A stretch of DNA of 64,000 nt from Candidatus Wallbacteria bacterium (GTDB taxonomy: Bacteria; Muiribacteriota; UBA6191; JACPRK01). Positions 61,281 to 64,000 of the stretch are shown here, in pieces. Below the pieces are notes generated by a model. It worked only from the letters and a program-made list of their open reading frames with translations, was not told where the DNA came from and did no database searches. The first letter of the stretch is position 1. Each line of letters starts with the position of its first letter. A program made the translations under genes and the position numbers. Location: contig JACQZN010000056.1 in assembly GCA_016213845.1 (NCBI GenBank), positions 1 to 64,000 on the forward strand. The letters run 5' to 3'.

Positions 61281-62210
61281 TCAGATCCGCACGGGTGCCC
61301 AGACGGCCCGGTGGTCGCTGCCGAAGTGCTCGCTGCGGCCGGCCGGCGCAAGAAACCCGCCCTTCTTCGCGGACCCCGCATCGGAGTCGTACCAGATGTA
61401 GTCGAGCCGCTTGAGCATGATGCTGTGCCCGAAGATCCGGTTGAGTGACGAGTGCGTGTGCAGCCGCGAACCGTCGCTCTCGTACTCCAGCGCCATCTCC
61501 CGGAAGGTGCGCGACCCGTGGGATGCGTTCATGTCCATCGGGATGATCCGCGGCGCCGACGGGTACGGGGCCATCACCCGCCGAACCCATGCCTTCAACG
61601 TCCGCGCCTCCGCGACCCGATCGTCCTCATCCACCTTCTTGCCGCCCTTCTCGGCGCCGGACCAGACAAGCTTGCCGCAGAAAACGCCGAACGGCCGGCC
61701 CGTCGACTTCTCCGCCAGCACGACCCCCATGAATCTGAGGTTGTAACCGTTGTCGAGATGATCGATCACGACACTACCCAGCCGCTTCACCAGCGTCGCC
61801 TTGTCGGTCCGCCAGTGGACGGCCAGCCCGCTGCCCCGATCGCGAACGCCTTGCTCCTCGAAAACGTGCTCCCAGCTCCCGCCCGTGTGCCTGTTCAGGA
61901 ATCCCTGCATCTTGCGAGCGGATTCCAGGCCGATGACCTCCTCCTCTCCAATCACGGCCGCCTGCGGGCACTCCTTGGCCAGCAGCCGGGCAAAGGCCTC
62001 GGCTGTCTCCCACGTGACCTTGCCGGTGTCGCCGCTCACCGGATGCTTGCCTCCGATGTACGGGTTGCACTGGACCACCATCAAGCTCGTGGTCCGGGCC
62101 GCCGCCTTCGCCAACCCCGCGACAGGATCGAACCGACTCTGCCCCGACGCAGCCGATGCCACGACAAGAGCCAGAACCAGAACACCGACGCACGAGTTCA
62201 TCAAGGTCAT
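61281..62210 (-). CDS. Exported endonuclease/exonuclease/phosphatase family protein
   Basis: This protein of about 309 residues has a signal peptide (MTLMNSCVGVLVLALVVASAASG). EEEVIGLES, PMDMNASHGSR and GSDHRAVWAPV are EEP-family metal and catalytic motifs: an acidic Glu region, D.N, and the C-terminal SDH. AGGAGG lies seven bases before the ATG. It may act on nucleic acid, sphingolipids or inositol phosphates outside the cell; no specific substrate can be named. Confidence 0.8.
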   Translation of the reverse strand: MTLMNSCVGVLVLALVVASAASGQSRFDPVAGLAKAAARTTSLMVVQCNPYIGGKHPVSGDTGKVTWETAEAFARLLAKECPQAAVIGEEEVIGLESARKMQGFLNRHTGGSWEHVFEEQGVRDRGSGLAVHWRTDKATLVKRLGSVVIDHLDNGYNLRFMGVVLAEKSTGRPFGVFCGKLVWSGAEKGGKKVDEDDRVAEARTLKAWVRRVMAPYPSAPRIIPMDMNASHGSRTFREMALEYESDGSRLHTHSSLNRIFGHSIMLKRLDYIWYDSDAGSAKKGGFLAPAGRSEHFGSDHRAVWAPVRI

Positions 62211-62265
62211 CTGGAAACCTCCTGCCCTCCCCTATGCCCCCCCCGCCCCGAAGTTTACCCCTCCC

Positions 62266-62307
62266 CCTCAAGCCTCACTTCTCAAGCCTCAAGCCTCGAG
62301 CCTCAGT
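62266..62307. repeat. Tandem 7-bp array (CCTCAAG family), six units
   Basis: Consecutive heptamers read CCTCAAG, CCTCACT, TCTCAAG, CCTCAAG, CCTCGAG, CCTCAGT. The last unit overlaps the stop codon of the PEGA-STAS gene (complement 62303-62305). The units match the array at 7790-7831. Confidence 0.85.
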
Positions 62308-64000
62308 TCACCCTCCCCCCCTGCCGTACCAGATCCACGGCCTCGTCGACGCTGGCGGCCGCAGGCACGTACTTGAGAAAAAAGTCGAAGATCGACTTCA
62401 CTTCCTGACAGACCTTCCCCTCGATCCGGAAGTCGGGCTGCTCCCCTCGAACCACCACCATCTCTCGGCGGCCGTTCATGTGGTAGAGCTTCGCCAAGAG
62501 CGCGATGCCCAGGCTGCCGATCCAGTGGACGCCGGTCAGGTCGACCACAAGCGGACCTGGCCCTTCGTCGTGCAAGAGCCCCAGCAGTTCCTCCTGGAAG
62601 GAGAGCTCCCGCACGGGCGTCACGTCGCGACGCACGCGCACCACCCGCACCCCGCCCGAGCGGCTCACGTCCAGGATGCCTCCATGCGCGCCGTGGGCGC
62701 CCTCCAGCTTCTCCAGCTTGCCCGCCAACCGCATCTCCGCAAGGGGCTGCGAGTACTCGAAGCTCTCTTCGATCTCCACCTGCGCCTCCTGGAGATGAAA
62801 CCGCATGCGGATGGGGCTGCCGTCTTTCAGCTCGACGCGCCGGTAGAGGTTGCCCACGCCGACCGTGTAGTCGCCGGCGGGAAAGTCCTCGAAGCGGCGC
62901 GGCGTGATCCCTGCCCCCCTGCCGTTGATGAAGATCTCCTTGCCCTCGGGGTCGCTCTTCACGATGAGGATGGCGCCCGGAACCGGAACACCGACGAGGT
63001 TCCGGATGCCCTTCAGCACCGGATCGATCAGCGCCGCCCGCCCGATGCTGCCGCTGCGCGCCTTGAGCCGGTTCAGCCACGTGAGGTCCGGCGGCTCCTC
63101 CGGCAAGCTGGCCAGCACTTTCGCCTGCGCGCGCTCCAAGAGCGGCTCCTTCCACGAGGCCTCTAGCGGCTGCTCCGCAAGCACCCCCAGGACCCGCTCC
63201 AGCAGCTCCCACTGACCCCGCCTCACCAGCCGCTCGGCCAACGTCTCGGTCACCTCCGCCGAGTGCTCCCTCACCTTCTGGTTCGCCGGGTGCTCGCCCG
63301 CCAGCCCCAGCCCGCGGCGGAAGAACCCGATCGACATCTCCCACTCCCCCTTCGACGCCGCCAGCTCGGTGAGGTACGACAGGCAGGTCAGAAAGGTGTA
63401 CGGCAGCTTGCCGTTCTGCGGATACTCGCGCAGGAGCCCCTCCATCCTCTCCTGGGACTTGCGAACGCCGTCGGGGCGGCCCAGGTGAACCTGGTCCTCG
63501 AGCAGGTTTCCGTAGACGCGCATCAGGAAGACGCCCAGCTCGTCGTTCTCGGGACAGTCGGATTGCAGCTCCTCCAGATCTTCGACCAGGTAGCTGGCCC
63601 AGAGAGGGTCGATGAACCAGCGCAGGTCCCGGAAAGCGGTCTCCAGGACCGTGCCGTAGTTGGTGATCAGCTCGACGTCCTGGCGGTTCTTGAGCCCCTC
63701 CAGACTGTAGTGCAGCTTCGGCACCACGCGCGACGCCTCCCACGGGCTGACGTTGGCGACCGCGTTCTTGACCATCTCGCTGTAGATCATCGCCACCGAC
63801 TGCCGTAGCTCCAGGTCCTGGAATCCGTCGATGAAGCGCTCGAAAGCTTCCTGCGCCAGCAGGAAGGCGCCGTTGTCGAAGAGCAGCTTGTTGAGCAGCA
63901 CCTCCTCGAGCACGTCCTTGGGAACCGGCTTGCGGTTGACGCGCGCCACGACCTCCTCGGCGCCGATGCCGAAGACGCCGGCAGCGCTGCGGACGATCTC
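62303..64000 (-). CDS. PEGA-STAS protein, 5' end beyond the window
   Basis: The frame stays open to the window edge (EIVRSAAGVFGIGAEEVV upstream of the track's GTG at 63949), so the start is outside. The visible 565 residues form a helical N-terminal region (TPR-like), a PEGA domain around VKSDPEGKEIFINGRGAG..PAGDYTVGVGN, and a C-terminal STAS domain (PLVVDLTGVHWIGSLGIALLAKL). STAS domains of the SpoIIAA type bind anti-sigma kinases. The phosphorylatable Ser may be in GSLG. The combination suggests a regulator of stress or envelope signalling; partners are not in the window. Confidence 0.85.
   Translation of the reverse strand, partial: EIVRSAAGVFGIGAEEVVARVNRKPVPKDVLEEVLLNKLLFDNGAFLLAQEAFERFIDGFQDLELRQSVAMIYSEMVKNAVANVSPWEASRVVPKLHYSLEGLKNRQDVELITNYGTVLETAFRDLRWFIDPLWASYLVEDLEELQSDCPENDELGVFLMRVYGNLLEDQVHLGRPDGVRKSQERMEGLLREYPQNGKLPYTFLTCLSYLTELAASKGEWEMSIGFFRRGLGLAGEHPANQKVREHSAEVTETLAERLVRRGQWELLERVLGVLAEQPLEASWKEPLLERAQAKVLASLPEEPPDLTWLNRLKARSGSIGRAALIDPVLKGIRNLVGVPVPGAILIVKSDPEGKEIFINGRGAGITPRRFEDFPAGDYTVGVGNLYRRVELKDGSPIRMRFHLQEAQVEIEESFEYSQPLAEMRLAGKLEKLEGAHGAHGGILDVSRSGGVRVVRVRRDVTPVRELSFQEELLGLLHDEGPGPLVVDLTGVHWIGSLGIALLAKLYHMNGRREMVVVRGEQPDFRIEGKVCQEVKSIFDFFLKYVPAAASVDEAVDLVRQGGRVN

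Overview
The window is about 64 kb of very GC-rich, densely packed bacterial DNA. It carries an LpxI-type lipid A enzyme, L,D-transpeptidase, NagZ, PilT motors, a predicted outer-membrane beta-barrel protein and many signal-peptide proteins, so the host is a diderm (Gram-negative-type) bacterium. No rRNA, tRNA, ribosomal or other marker gene is present. Phylum cannot be decided from this sequence; an Acidobacteriota- or Myxococcota-like high-GC lineage would fit, but that is only an impression.

Layout. 0-8 kb: an L,D-transpeptidase end, two PilT-type ATPases on either side of a HEAT-repeat protein and a broken cNMP/GAF gene, a membrane protein and gamma-glutamyltransferase. 8-13.8 kb: amidohydrolase, NagZ, a Nudix-DUF429 fusion, a three-gene operon of small proteins, and MoeA. 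13.8-20.5 kb: a compact chemosensory operon made of a soluble receptor with two signalling tips, a CheA split over two proteins, two stand-alone receivers, and a CheB-like protein lacking its catalytic His. 20.5-28 kb: FAD/NAD oxidoreductase, outer-membrane protein, secreted lipase, and a GntR-ABC ATPase-permease operon whose permease carries a long C-terminal domain. 28-39.2 kb: a giant PPC/PKD surface protein, then an operon of Cys-rich membrane protein, ABC ATPase, ABC permease and a fused radical SAM/ArsM-type arsenic methyltransferase. 39.2-43.5 kb: a DUF4143 ATPase between 27-bp direct repeats, a Ser/Thr kinase and an EVE protein. 43.5-49.2 kb: a catabolic operon around a BoxB-like di-iron aryl-CoA epoxidase (two crotonases, aldehyde dehydrogenase, amidohydrolase, CMD protein). 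49.2-54.2 kb: PAS histidine kinase, REC-like/double cNMP protein, degenerate PilB/GspE-like ATPase and a Cys-less rhodanese. 54.2-64 kb: PHP-domain exported protein with LpxI, lipase, GT-C membrane glycosyltransferase, dodecin, EEP nuclease/phosphatase and a PEGA-STAS protein that runs off the end.

Non-coding structure is unusually rich. Four tandem arrays of 7-bp units each abut or overlap a stop codon, and one is part of an inverted pair around a 139-bp core. There is a perfect 29-bp-arm hairpin with a diverged half copy 7 kb away, two related REP-like palindromes, and a recurring extended -10 promoter (TG-N-TANNNT).

The most notable candidate systems are the radical SAM-ArsM fusion with its exporter, the BoxB-like operon, the split-CheA chemosensory array, and the heptamer arrays. 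All functional calls come from reading motifs; no database search was run.
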